Positions 40,101-49,390 of a DNA stretch of 64,000 nt are shown here, one piece after another (within the stretch, counting starts at the first letter, position 1; each line of letters opens with the position of its first letter). The DNA lies in the NCBI GenBank assembly GCA_000310025.1, contig FN649751.1:5624150-5688149 (forward strand), given 5' to 3'. Both the position numbers and the translations under genes were made by a program. This DNA is from Ectocarpus siliculosus. Its lineage: Eukaryota > Sar > Phaeophyceae > Ectocarpales > Ectocarpaceae. The notes under the pieces were generated by a model that did no database searches, was not told the origin of the DNA, and saw nothing but the letters and a program-made list of their open reading frames with translations.

Positions 40101-43100
40101 GGGACGGAGCAGTTTTTTCCGGGACCAACCGCTGCCGCCGGTCCGGAAGGCAGGGAATGCCGGCAGCACGGCGGAGGAAACCCCTGGCGAGGAAGACCAG
40201 CAGCGCCGGGAGTCAGAGTGGCAGCAACGCCTCGGTGAGCTAGCGGTGCTACCGACCAGGTTCCACCTGCTCCAGCAACTAAACCGAGGCGTGTCGAAAG
40301 TGCTGAGGTATGTCGACCTCTCGCAGGGAGACCTGCCGTGGTCGGTGGCCAGGCTGCTCTCCCGCTGCCGCCACCTGGTTTTCTTTGCCCTCAGGCAGGA
40401 GGCGTGGCAGGCCGAGCTCGCGAGAACGTCGCGACCGCCGGCGGCGGCGGCGGTGGCGCACTCAAGCGGGGAGGCGACGCCGCCGTCCTTGGAACTCCGG
40501 CTCAGCCGCGGCCGAGCTGCTCGGCACGCGGGGTTGGGCACGCTCCGGGCCGACCAGAAGGGGCGGCAGACCTTGTTCTGCCAGGCCTTTTTCTCGTTGA
40601 GGAATACGGAAGAGTCGTTGTTCCGGCTACGGCCGGGAGAAGTGCTCTACAGTACGGTTTTCGTCGGAGAACATGCGCACGATGCGGGAGGTACGTCGTT
40701 GGTTAGTCGCAGCACGTGCTGTTTGCCTTGAGGTGATGGATCTTTTTTGGATTGTGGTGCGTATCTGCGTGAGCAGGTCTGCGTGTCTGCTTGGTTTACG
40801 CGTGTTTGTTCGCTTCGTGTGACGGCCTTGTTGTTCGCTTCCGGAGGCTACACGAAGGCCGCCGCGCATTCCTAGTTTTGTTCGAATACCCCACCCCGAC
40901 AACCGTCTCGATGTTCATCACGTTGCTGCAGCAGGCGCAAAGCCGTGTGTTTTATACCCCCGCTTGATGCTTCCCGCCCTCCCTCCAGAACAAAGTGTGA
41001 CGGTTGCCCGGGAGCGCCACTTCGCGACCTCGACAATAAAACCTATCCAAGCAGCATGCATCGCACACGCTCTCGAATGTGTTTCCCTCTGCCCCGGTCC
41101 TCTTGTCTCTCGTCTAGGCCCGTACCGCGAGTCCTTCGCGGAGTATTGCGCCGAGCTTCAGTCTGGTGCGCTGCCGTTGCTGATCAAGTGTCCCAACTCG
41201 GTGAACGACGTCGGCATCAACCGTGAGAAGTGGCTCCCGAACCCGGCCATCGGCAAGGTAGGCCCCAGCGCGGCGCTGCACGCCGAGATGCTGGGTTTCC
41301 TCGGCCGTTTGATGGGCGTCGCAATTCGCTCTCAGGAGCCGCTCGACCTGGACCTGCCTTCGATAGTCTGGAAGCAGCTCGTGCGCTCGCCGATCACCAG
41401 GTAAAACAAATCCGGCGCTGGTGCATGACGATGGCAGGCTCGGGCGATACCGATGGAAAACTTTTAGCCCTTGAGGAGAAAGGAGCACAACGGCTGGGAA
41501 AGTACGTTCCGACAATCAACGGCAAGCGCCGCCGTGACGCGGAGCCCCGTCAACACATAAAACCCGTCTACCAAGCCTCTGACACTGACTGATGCCCCTC
41601 TCGCCACGTGCGTGGCCTTCGCCCCTCGAACCTCTCCAACCGCACAGGGACGACCTAGAGGCGGTCGATTTCGCGCTGACTCAAAGCCTTAAGGCCGTCC
41701 GCAACATCCACCTGCGAGGAGTTGCAACAGACGAGGCTTTCAGAGACCTGGGGCTCGGCGGGTTCGAGGTCGCCACCGCGGACGGCGGGAGGGCGGGGCT
41801 GCCGACTCCCGGTGGGGCGGCGCGGGAGGTGACCCTGGACAACCGCCTGGAGTTCGCCGATATGGCGGAGGAGTTCAAGATGCGAGAGTATCGGGTGCCG
41901 GTAAGGACAGCGTCGTGTGTTGGTGGTGTTGATGGCTGCTGTTGTTGCTCTGTTACGGCTTCTCTTGTCGGTATGTAACATGCGGGGTCCCGCGTTTTGG
42001 CTTTATGCTTTTTCGCGTGTTCAATTGTCTTACCTGTTTCGAGGTGCACTATCTCGTACAATTGATGTTGTACTTGTACGTTGCTAGCGTGTGCCCGATG
42101 ATTCCTTTCACAGAGTTCTCGCCTCTCGTTTTCTTCTGCCTTGATGATTGTGCACGCACGTGAAGGTGGAGGCCATCCGTCGCGGCCTGGCTTCCGTGGT
42201 CCCCATCGAGCACCTCAGGCTGTTCTCGTGGGACGAGCTGGAGGTGTTCGTGTGCGGCCGCAAGGAGGTGGACGTGGACCTCCTGGAGGCCTGCACGGAG
42301 TACACCCTGTGCTGCCGGCAGGATTCTCACGTGTCGGCCTTCTGGGACGTGCTCCGGTCCTTCTCGCCGAGGGAGAAGTCGCTCTTCCTCAGGTACCGTT
42401 GTGCGCCGCAGTCGTCGTTGTCGTCGTCGTAGCGCTGTGCGAACGGGTATGCCGCAGAAACGTTCGCGCTCGCTCGGTTACCGGGGTGCCTTGTTTACTA
42501 AAGAGCGGAAACCGTGCCCGGTCCCGTTTTGGAGTCACCGCGTGGTGGCTGTATACCGTACCATCCGGTGCCGCTAAGTGCGAAAATGGTGGCATACGAT
42601 GCCGAGCGCTGCCTCAGAAGGGTTCCCATGTCGTCGCGATGGGTAGTTCAACTGGTTACGCCTGCTTCCAGAGGTTTCCTAGAGTCTCTACCACCAGCAA
42701 TGGCGTTGCACCGCATGAAGTACTATACGCCAAATAGTATCAAAAGGACGGGCCCAGTACGGCGCCGGCCGCCGGGTCACATCGACCATCGTGTGTTGGC
42801 GGGCAGTCAAAATAAGTCGCCTCTGCAAAAAAAAATTCTTTTTGCATCGCAGGTTCGCGTGGGGGCGATCGCGCCTACCGCTCAGCGCGGACCAGTTCCA
42901 CCAGGCCTTCAAGATCCAGGCCTTCGCCCGCACTCCCGCGGACGCCTACCTGCCCGTGGCGCACACATGCTTCTTCAGCTTGGAGTTGCCCCGTTACAGC
43001 AGCCGAGAGGTAGGATGAAGTGTGGATCACTTCGATACGCCTGGTTTGTCGTGTCTGTCGATGGTACGCAGGTAGTGAAGCTTTTTTTGTTCAGTTTTGT

Positions 43101-43939
43101 GATACGTCGATGTATTCAAGACTGTTTACGGCCTTGTTGAACGCGTGGTGCAGTGGGTTGCAATTGGGTTGGCGCAAGTTAACGTCCGGTGAACTGAAGG
43201 CGAATAAACGGTGGCGTGGGGTGAATACTGTAGAACGGTGAGATCGACCATTGAGGGTTGAAACCGGGAAAACATAGGGTGGAAGTAGGGTGGAATGTGG
43301 TCAAGATAGGGTCAAGATGATGCCAAACCAAAGAACGTTCGGGGTCCAAAGTCGCCGTCAACCCGATTGCAACCTCGATTCACCCGATTTCGACATGTAT
43401 TGACCCGGGTTAAAATTTTGTGTTGATCCAACCAGGCCAACATCGCTTAGTCCAACCACTGGCAATCCAGATGTAGCCCTCTGTCAGCGCAATTTTACCC
43501 TGATCTCAACCTCGGTTGTCTTGATTTCACCCTCTCGCAGTTGATGCATGTGTGTCAACCCCCCTCTCTTAAATTAATAANNNNNNNNNNNNNNNNNNNN
43601 NNNNNNNNNNNNNNNNNNNNNNNNNNNNNNNNNNNNNNNNNNNNNNNNNNNNNNNNNNNNNNNNNNNNNNNNNNNNNNNNGTTACGCCCCCCCCCCCCCC
43701 CCCCATACGGTCAAAGGATTTCGGCATGCAGGACTATGAGTACCCCCCCCCCCCCCCCATACGCTAATTTGTTGCTTGCCCATGTCACGACGCGGTCCGC
43801 TGCCCGCACCGGACGCCAATCTTGTCAGGTCTTAGAGACAAAGCTTAGGTACGCAATCTCCAACTGCCGCGCGATGGACGCGGACGATACGAGCGTCGGG
43901 CGAACGGCTGCTGGCCTAGGTTGGGGCGGGGATCCGTGA
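14311..43939 (+). CDS. HECTD4-like: giant HECT-type E3 ubiquitin ligase, about 32 exons
   Basis: The start is ATG 14311 (MDQRLAEEDSVW) and the stop is TGA 43937-43939. Exons I could fix with matching phases: 14311-14421, 14707-14841, 15099-~17600 (GC donor AAG|GCAAGC likely), ~17987-20106, one or two small exons around 20264-20905 (last end 20905), 21490-22733, 22995-23119, 23418-23780, 23969-24145, 24957-25222, 25561-25705, 26104-26421, 26951-27067, ~27518-27745, 28123-28317, 28709-31555, 31793-31974, 32297-32398, 32584-32809, 33181-33630, 34010-34272, 34625-36539, 36825-37207, 37475-37897, 38236-39834, 39969-40690, 41118-41400, 41648-41900, 42166-42392, 42853-43009 and 43829-43939. The sum is roughly 18.7 kb of coding sequence, about 6,200 residues. 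Domains in order are listed as separate entries. The enzyme takes ubiquitin from an E2 onto a catalytic Cys and passes it to substrates; the many beta-domains presumably bind substrates. The order (CUB-like, LamG, SPRY, C-terminal HECT) recalls metazoan HECTD4/HERC1-type giants; orthology is inferred. The last intron contains an N gap. Confidence 0.93.
15099..22733 (+). other. N-terminal helical (solenoid-like) region of the HECT ligase
   Basis: Three large exons encode about 2,000 residues rich in Leu/Ala helices, for example SVRMMLSMASALRTTNPEAL, TLFDLLLETPPLVLAPL and LLVDGMDLFYPSQGLQASLL. The spacing resembles armadillo/HEAT-type repeats, as is usual in giant HECT ligases; the repeats are too divergent to count by eye. 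Low-complexity Gly/Ser/Glu spacers interrupt them. Near 21800-21900 is a compact motif (VLCLLGGQFEGLYPGGRV) that may open a small beta-domain. The 3' limit of the first of these exons and the small exons around 20264-20588 are uncertain. Confidence 0.6.
22995..23780 (+). other. CUB-like beta repeat 1 of the HECT ligase
   Basis: The exons at 22995-23119 and 23418-23780 join to read VESAHPYQPGEDHMWPI, AGAETVELSFDPMSR and, after a long insert, WGFRLTA. The pattern S-x-HPY...hydrophobic strand...FDP.S..E/D...W.FR.TA recurs at 28285-29020 and partly at 29939-30105, so this is an internally repeated beta-sandwich module. Similar HPY/FDP modules occur in other large ubiquitin ligases and ZZ/EF-hand proteins; the name CUB-like is descriptive. 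Confidence 0.6.
26023..26103 (+). repeat. (CT)n microsatellite acting as polypyrimidine tract
   Basis: About 58 bases of uninterrupted CT (26023-26080) followed by CT-rich sequence end directly in CCCAG at the acceptor of the exon starting 26104. The acceptor is certain because the downstream frame (VIYDSKAVFTP) is phase 0 with the previous exon. Confidence 0.8.
28065..28122 (+). repeat. (CT)n microsatellite upstream of a HECT-ligase acceptor
   Basis: About 44 bases of CT with one TT interruption precede, by 14 bases, the acceptor GATAG at 28122. The exon starting 28123 (GDLQSAAFSTLKQHVGE) is coding. This is the second intron of the same gene whose polypyrimidine tract is a CT microsatellite. 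Confidence 0.75.
28285..29020 (+). other. CUB-like beta repeat 2 of the HECT ligase
   Basis: The exon end at 28317 reads ETPHPYQNNM; the next exon opens at 28709 with NVEWDVYLPEAKRIKVVFDP and RTETSCDWVDIILQDP, closing at DWGVRFTAYG near 29010. It matches repeat 1 position by position (HPY, FDP.S, D.I.L, WG.R.TA). The intron splits the module at the same place as in repeat 1, between HPY and FDP, though at a different residue. Confidence 0.7.
29939..30105 (+). other. degenerate CUB-like repeat 3 of the HECT ligase
   Basis: Within the 2.85-kb exon, MLTEACSVIVQSAHPFDRLA, VGVQVRFDHRTEMRQDDRI and VIRDP repeat the module with HPF for HPY and FDH for FDP. The closing WG.R.TA strand is not obvious. 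The exon then enters a Gly/Ala-rich stretch encoded by GCC repeats (about 30520-30540). Confidence 0.5.
30742..33410 (+). other. LamG/concanavalin-like domain interrupted by a fibronectin-III module
   Basis: The first half, near 30745-30860, reads LFRFDGESTHVDLPSYRGMR and DFTLEVWAWLDL. An acidic linker (ESEDDENDCE) ends the exon at 31555. Exons 31793-31974 and 32297-32398 encode a fibronectin-III fold: VPSAPQDVVISSVTDSSIKM, SWSPP, YIICLDDVEIASVGADTLEF and PPGSLCTY. Exons 32584-32809 and 33181 onward return to LamG: TQLALWVGGRGEIEFSMENE, GMWTHMAVSVEGRR, MFVDGERRASGTFVG and FWRGRLCGMRVWGAA. All junctions keep phase. The LamG strand order is complete only if the halves are put together, so the FN3 module sits inside the fold. 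Confidence 0.75.
33560..34690 (+). other. SPRY/B30.2 domain of the HECT ligase
   Basis: Three exons contribute: AYYEVRYLQ at the end of 33181-33630; CMQIGWA, AVGADDKSWAVDGKRSAKWH and GDTIGCAVDLDEGVMSF in 34010-34272; and SHNGRNLGEAF at the start of the exon beginning 34625. These are the standard SPRY signatures (YYEV, Q.GW, GDDK.SW..DG, GD.IG...D.......SF, NG..LG.AF). SPRY domains bind protein partners, here probably substrates. Confidence 0.88.
36270..36539 (+). other. VPS62/VPS13-VAB-like segment of the HECT ligase
   Basis: The end of the 1.9-kb exon reads RFEPVPLPAG, then WAWAPVPRSEAFLAMG, AEPEPPSLTDVRCARKELV. The pattern W.PVP..gy..lG.v....PPs...vRCvrk.lv is characteristic of VPS62/DUF946 and VPS13 VAB-type beta repeats. 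Its presence in a HECT ligase is unusual to me. The call rests on one motif. Confidence 0.5.
39969..43939 (+). other. HECT catalytic domain
   Basis: Six exons. N-lobe: GRQTLFCQAFFSL, VFVGEHAHDAGGPYRESFAE (split by intron 40691-41117), LIKCPNSVNDVGINREKWLP, FLGRLMGVAIRSQEPLDLDL. Hinge and C-lobe: VDFALTQSLKAVRNI, LVIPIEHL-like SVVPIEHLRLFSWDELEVFV, CGRKEVDVDLLEACTEY, FWDVLRSFSPREKSLFLRFA, WGRSRLP, then AYLPVAHTCFFSLELPRYSS with the catalytic Cys codon TGC at 42968-42970. The last exon at 43829 closes with VLETKLRYAISNCRAMDADD, the normal HECT tail, plus about 17 extra residues. The domain is intact: GPYRE, WGRSRLP and THTCF-type motifs are all present. Confidence 0.95.
43581..43680. other. 100-N assembly gap inside the last HECT-ligase intron
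   Basis: Exactly 100 N. It lies in the intron 43010-43828. On its right are two C-runs (43687-43704 and 43743-43758), each flanked by TAC on the left and ATACG on the right, so a repeated C-tract probably broke the assembly. Confidence 0.95.
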
Positions 43940-46900
43940 GGAATGAACGAGGCGCGTTTAGGGCCGGTCGTGTGAGCACTGTAGGTGATAGCAGTGTCGA
44001 GTCCGGAGGGGAGCGACCTGGGGAGATAAAAGGGTTGGGTTGCGGGAGGTGGCCGCCACTTCTTCAAAGTGGTCGGTCGGGAATGTAAGAAGACGTGGTG
44101 AGTGAATACGCAGTGCGAGGTTGTCCTGCTGTCTCTGAATGTGTTTGGGGGTGAAATTATCGAGACTACGATTTGTGTGTGTGCAGACAGAGGTGTGTTG
44201 GTGTATGTACTTGCATGTGTGTCCTAGAGGGGGTACACTCTTGAGGTTTTTCTTATACCGTCTTCTTCTGTTCCGGTGTGCCTTGTTTGGGTTTGGTCAC
44301 AAATGAGCGCCAATGCAAAGTTTGCGGTTGCGTGAAGCAAAGGATGCCGCCCTTGGTGTGCCTGGGTTGTCTGTGTGTATGTGTGTCTCGTCCTTGACGG
44401 TCTTTTTGTTCAAGATTGTTCCATGTTCCATACTGTAGACTTCCGCGCGGGAATGGGCGCGACGGGATTCATTCCTGATCGAACGTGAACAACACCAGCT
44501 GTCGGTGTCAACAGCGTGCAAGACCACCACCAAATATAAAACAGCGCGACATACATCCTTGTGTTGTCCGCTGCCCCTGTATGGAATTTTAACTATACAT
44601 ATGGTATGCAGCAGTGTTTATAAGGTTCTCTTCTCCGGAGGCGCTTCTTCTTGGGACGATGGAATTCGTGTTGAATCGTACACGCTTTGGATGACGGTGT
44701 AGTTTGTGCGTGATTTTTTGTCGGGGGCAACCGCAGGTTGTGAATCTAATAGCCGGAACGGAAGGTTGTGTGTTTTGGTACCAGGCTCTGTACCTCGTTT
44801 GTAAGGTCAGTTTTCGTTTTTCGTGCTTTTTCTCGGGGCCCAACTGTCCTTTGGAAGGGTCTGAGACACGCAAGAATCGATGTCGCCCGAGCGTGTCTAC
44901 CCACATGTACATCGAGCGGCGTACGTGCTGTACAATGGTGGCTCTTCTCATGATTTTGTAGGTGGCATTAGCTCTGTACGCACGGCAAGCGCTTTTGTGC
45001 ACGGGTGTTGCACACAAGAATATCCGTGTAGGGTACTTCGTTCTCGTGTTACAAGTAGATGTCTTCACTCCTAGTTTTGGTCGATTCGAGGAGGGTGGCA
45101 CCGATGGACGCATGGTACCATGGACGCTCTCAAGTGTCTCGTGTCTCTCTGTTGCTCGTTGTTCCCCGTTGGTTGGCACTCAAAAGCAGCGTGGATGCAC
45201 GATTCTTGAACTCGTGTGCTAAGCTTCCGAACGCTAAGATTAACGGGAGGGGCCCGCTGGCGTTGCGGGCAGGCACATGTGAAATGTATGTTTGTTTTTT
45301 GTCACCCTCCGAACGCCACGCTACTAAGCGCGCTTCTAGAACCTACTTACTTGTTGCACAGGCCAATAGCAGGCTAAATAACAGGAAAGGTACACTTCTT
45401 TTTTGTCGACCACTTGCCTTACCTCTCAAGGTATTTTGAGAACGTGTCAACAGGGTACAACGAGAGCGCCGTATTGTCTGGCCTACACGTTGGTTCGTAG
45501 ATTCCCCCGCCCTCCTCTGAAAAACAGGCACACCCACATGAACTTTTACATCTGACGCATTTTGCGGCTGCCAAAACTACTGTTTCGAGCGATTGAGTGA
45601 ATAGAGCCGTAGATAACGGGTGGCAAACCTGTCCCTCGAGATTGTGTGGCGAAACTTGTCAGGCGGTGCTCGCCTAAAGGCAAACGAATACGCCCTTCTG
45701 AACTTTCTAGTGACAAGAGTCGGGGGGGGGGGGGGGGGGGGAGGCGAAGGCTCACCCACGTCATCAGCCAATCAAGAAGACCTGCTTGGTGCGATTGATG
45801 CTTCGTCGTGGACGGGGAGCGGCTGGAATCCACACTACCGCCCCCATTGAAGCAGTGAGGATCGATCCGAAAGTCGAAGTTTAGTCAAGCGCACAGCAGA
45901 GTATCGGGGAATGTGGTGCGTCAAACACGAGTCCGCGTGTTGGCACAACAGCGGGGGAGACCACACGTACCAGAGAAAGGAGAACGCGGGAGGGGTCAGG
46001 TGAATGCTTGGATTAACGAGTTCAACACAGTCGATCCACTCAACCCCTCCGTTTCCGCACTTTCGCAGCCACGACAGACCTAATCACCACCCATGCCAAC
46101 CGAAACGACAAGTTAGCAGTGGTTCCCCTTCATGAAAGCGTTGAAGAATAGACCACCGCTTTTTTTCGGGGCGGACCAGAGGGTTCTTAGCGATGGTACA
46201 CATACCGCCCTGGCAAAACCTTCCGCACCCAGAAAAACCAAGGAGCGGTCAGATCCACGCACAACACGCTGACCGAGCGACTCGAAACACAAAACGTTAA
46301 GACGCACGTCTATTTTGTTGCATGCAGTGAAGATACGAAACCCTTGCCGTGCTGTGTGAGCCTCGTTCTACTCTATTTTCCTACCAACCAACCTACCTTC
46401 CTACCTACCTACCGCCGTTCCCTTGAGGAATCATGCGCTCGTGTCGTTGCGCATGCTCTGCTTCGGACGCATGCGTGGAGCAAAAACAGCAAACCACACA
46501 ACGATTTGCAATCACCAAGCCTTGTCACACGGTTCTTTACGTCTGCCCCAAGGCCTTCCGAGAGTAACTAACACACGAAGCAAGCACAAAATCTAACCGT
46601 TAGTTGCACTCAAGGGTGATGGGATGGGGGGGGGGGCGAAGACAGACAACTAAATTTGCGACGAAAGGCACTATGCTGTTTTTCCGCTACCTCCGAAAAC
46701 TCAACACAGCAAGGCAAGCAAGTGCACGCCTCCTTCCGTTTTTCGCCTTCCCCGTGCCGTAAGAATCGGGACGCCGCCTCTCGTGTGACTCTTAATGGTC
46801 CGGTAATAAAATCTTGAGAACAGGATGTTCGGCGTCCAAAGTAAGTCTCCGTGAGGCAAGCAACCTTCGTCCCATCCTGAACATTGGAGCCGAGGGAACT

Positions 46901-47300
46901 GCTTCAACTAGTCTATTAGACCGTGCCTGCCTGCTTGCGCGGTTCCCATATTCACTAATCTCGCGCCCGTCACAATCCGCCCGAAATCTATCATCGACCA
47001 TGTATAGTATGATGGTGTGTCGTCGTTGTCGTTGGCTCACATCATCACAGCAGGACGTAGGCCTACGGATCGGCAGTGGGACGACATGATCCCTCTCAAA
47101 ATCGCGAGCAAATAGACGGCCAACGCCACCCGGCTGCTGCTGCTGTAGGCATCCAATCAACTCATCATGCCGATTCTAGGCGACACACGGCTGGCACTAC
47201 CTGTGAAGGTACTATATGTGCCGGGCTCCCAGCTGTCGAAGCCCAATCCTCCCCCCGCCATCAAAGACCGGAAGGCGCCCGAAGGTGGTACGGAGGCATA
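43940..47300. other. region without recognised gene
   Basis: It lies between the convergent 3' ends of the HECT ligase and the plastid KOW-like gene and probably contains both 3' UTRs. Open frames are short and unstructured. A run of 20 G at 45722-45741 and a G-run near 46628 are present. I see no domain, RNA gene or transposon. Confidence 0.45.
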
Positions 47301-47901
47301 CTACGAAGACGGACGCATCTTCTTCGTGGTCTTGCTGTTGAACATGCCCTGCTGGTCCACAGTCTTGGCCACGTAATCAAGCGGCACGACCTTCAAAAAG
47401 TAATTCCAGTCGCGCAGGGGGTACAGTAGAGGGGGCGAACTTATGCACAGACGCTGACAAGCACGATATGATGCGATTGTCGGATTGAATCGCCTGACGG
47501 TGTGTATCGTGCAGCATACATTCTTGTTTCCGTGTAGATTTCAGAGGCAAAACACGTGGTAATGTACGTGTGTTGCGCGCAGCGTCTATGGTTTATGGGC
47601 TGAAAAACGGTCATATCACCCGGCGGTAGGCGGTAAAGGGATTCAGACAAACAAAAGACACGCTTCACGCTTCACGGGCTCCGCTTCTCTACCTGCCTGG
47701 TGTTGGAGAACAACGCAGGCAAGTTCCCCAGGAGCGATTAGGAACGGCGAAAAATCAAAAGAGTATTCATGTGGTTTACAATCAAGACCACCGGCCGTGT
47801 ACGGCTCATCATGTAATAGGTTCTCCGACAGTACAGCAATCGAAGGAAACCGAGGCGCATGATATGGCAAACAAGGAAGATGGCGGATTCTGCTATTATA
47901 C

Positions 47902-47941
<40 letters not shown>

Positions 47942-49355
47942 CTCTATCTCAACGAGCTCCGCAGCGCGTACCTTGATCTCGCGCATGCCGAGCGCAGAGC
48001 TCGTCTCCAGCTTGACGATCGCTTTCGTCGCCGACAAGCTCCCGCCTTCCACCCCGATCATGAACCCAGTCTTTCCCTTGTCCGGGCCCGCCACCAAGAG
48101 CACCTGGATTTACCCGAAGAGGGCGGGTGGGTTACGTGTTGACTGAACAGCCTCGAGCAACCTACCACGCATCCCTCTCCAGGCACGCATGGAGGCCGGG
48201 AAGGGATGTAATCAAATGTAGCACACGGCCTGATGACCAACGTGGCTTGAAGAACAGAAAAAAATAACTCCCTCCGGAAAACACCAACCACCTATGGGGA
48301 AGCAGCAGTACAGCTGTTTTCACCGGCCTGCATAAAACTCGAGCGCCCAAGAGAGCACCCCTGGGCCCAGAGCAACAAAGCGCACACAGCCGAAACGGCC
48401 AGGTCTCGCTCCGATTCAGCCCTGCCTTTGCATACGGTATTCGACGCGGGAGACGATGCCACCACGGTTACCGACGCGAGCCAAGCGCCTCGGGGAGCCC
48501 CTCCACTACAAGACAGTCCCGTGGAGAACACGAAATCCTTTCGCCGATACGTGTCACCTCTTCGTCCCTCTCTCTCTCCGCCGCCTTGTCCATCCCAGTT
48601 CTCCCTTCGACATGTTGTATTCGTATGTTTCTCTATCCTATCTCTCCCTCTACCTTCTCCTTCGCTGTCTCCCCCCCCGGCCGGCTCTCTGTCTGTCTTT
48701 CGTGTCTCTCCCTGTCTCTCTCTTACGTCTCTCTCTCTCTCTCTCTTGTCTCCCTCTCACATTGTCCTTGATCTTGGGAGGGTCCTTGCTAGGAGGCACA
48801 TACTTGAGGCTGCTGTTCGACACATCCGCGTAGAAGCCCTCCGTGGACGTAACCGAATCGTACCCATCGTACAGGTTACCGGCCTATTCAGCGCAAACAC
48901 GTCGGGGAAGGAAAGGAACCAAGAGACGAGCGAGCACCATCGGACATTCGACAACAACAAGGAGCAGCGCAGACGCAGCGGCAACAGCAAGCAAATGGAA
49001 GCTGCACTCCCTAGTCTGAAATCTACGAGCAAGGATATTTTTTTCATCGAACATTTACACAAAAATGCTGTTGGTGTGTGCTTGTAAGTTCCCCCTACCG
49101 TTTCACAACCCCAACGTTTCCTTGGTAGCCGCACACTTGGTAGTCTCTTATCTCGAGACGCTCCTCCGCGCGAGAGAACATCGTCCGGAGATCAGGGCCC
49201 GAACCGAGAGGAATGCGCAGAGAGAACAAAAAAAAATCGAAACTTCCTGCAACGGGGATACAGGTCTCCACCCAGTCACCTTCCGCCCCCTGCCGAGCCC
49301 AATTCTCGTAACGAAACCACACCGGTTTGGTGCAACCTCCACAGCCAAGTGGAGC

Positions 49356-49390
<35 letters not shown>

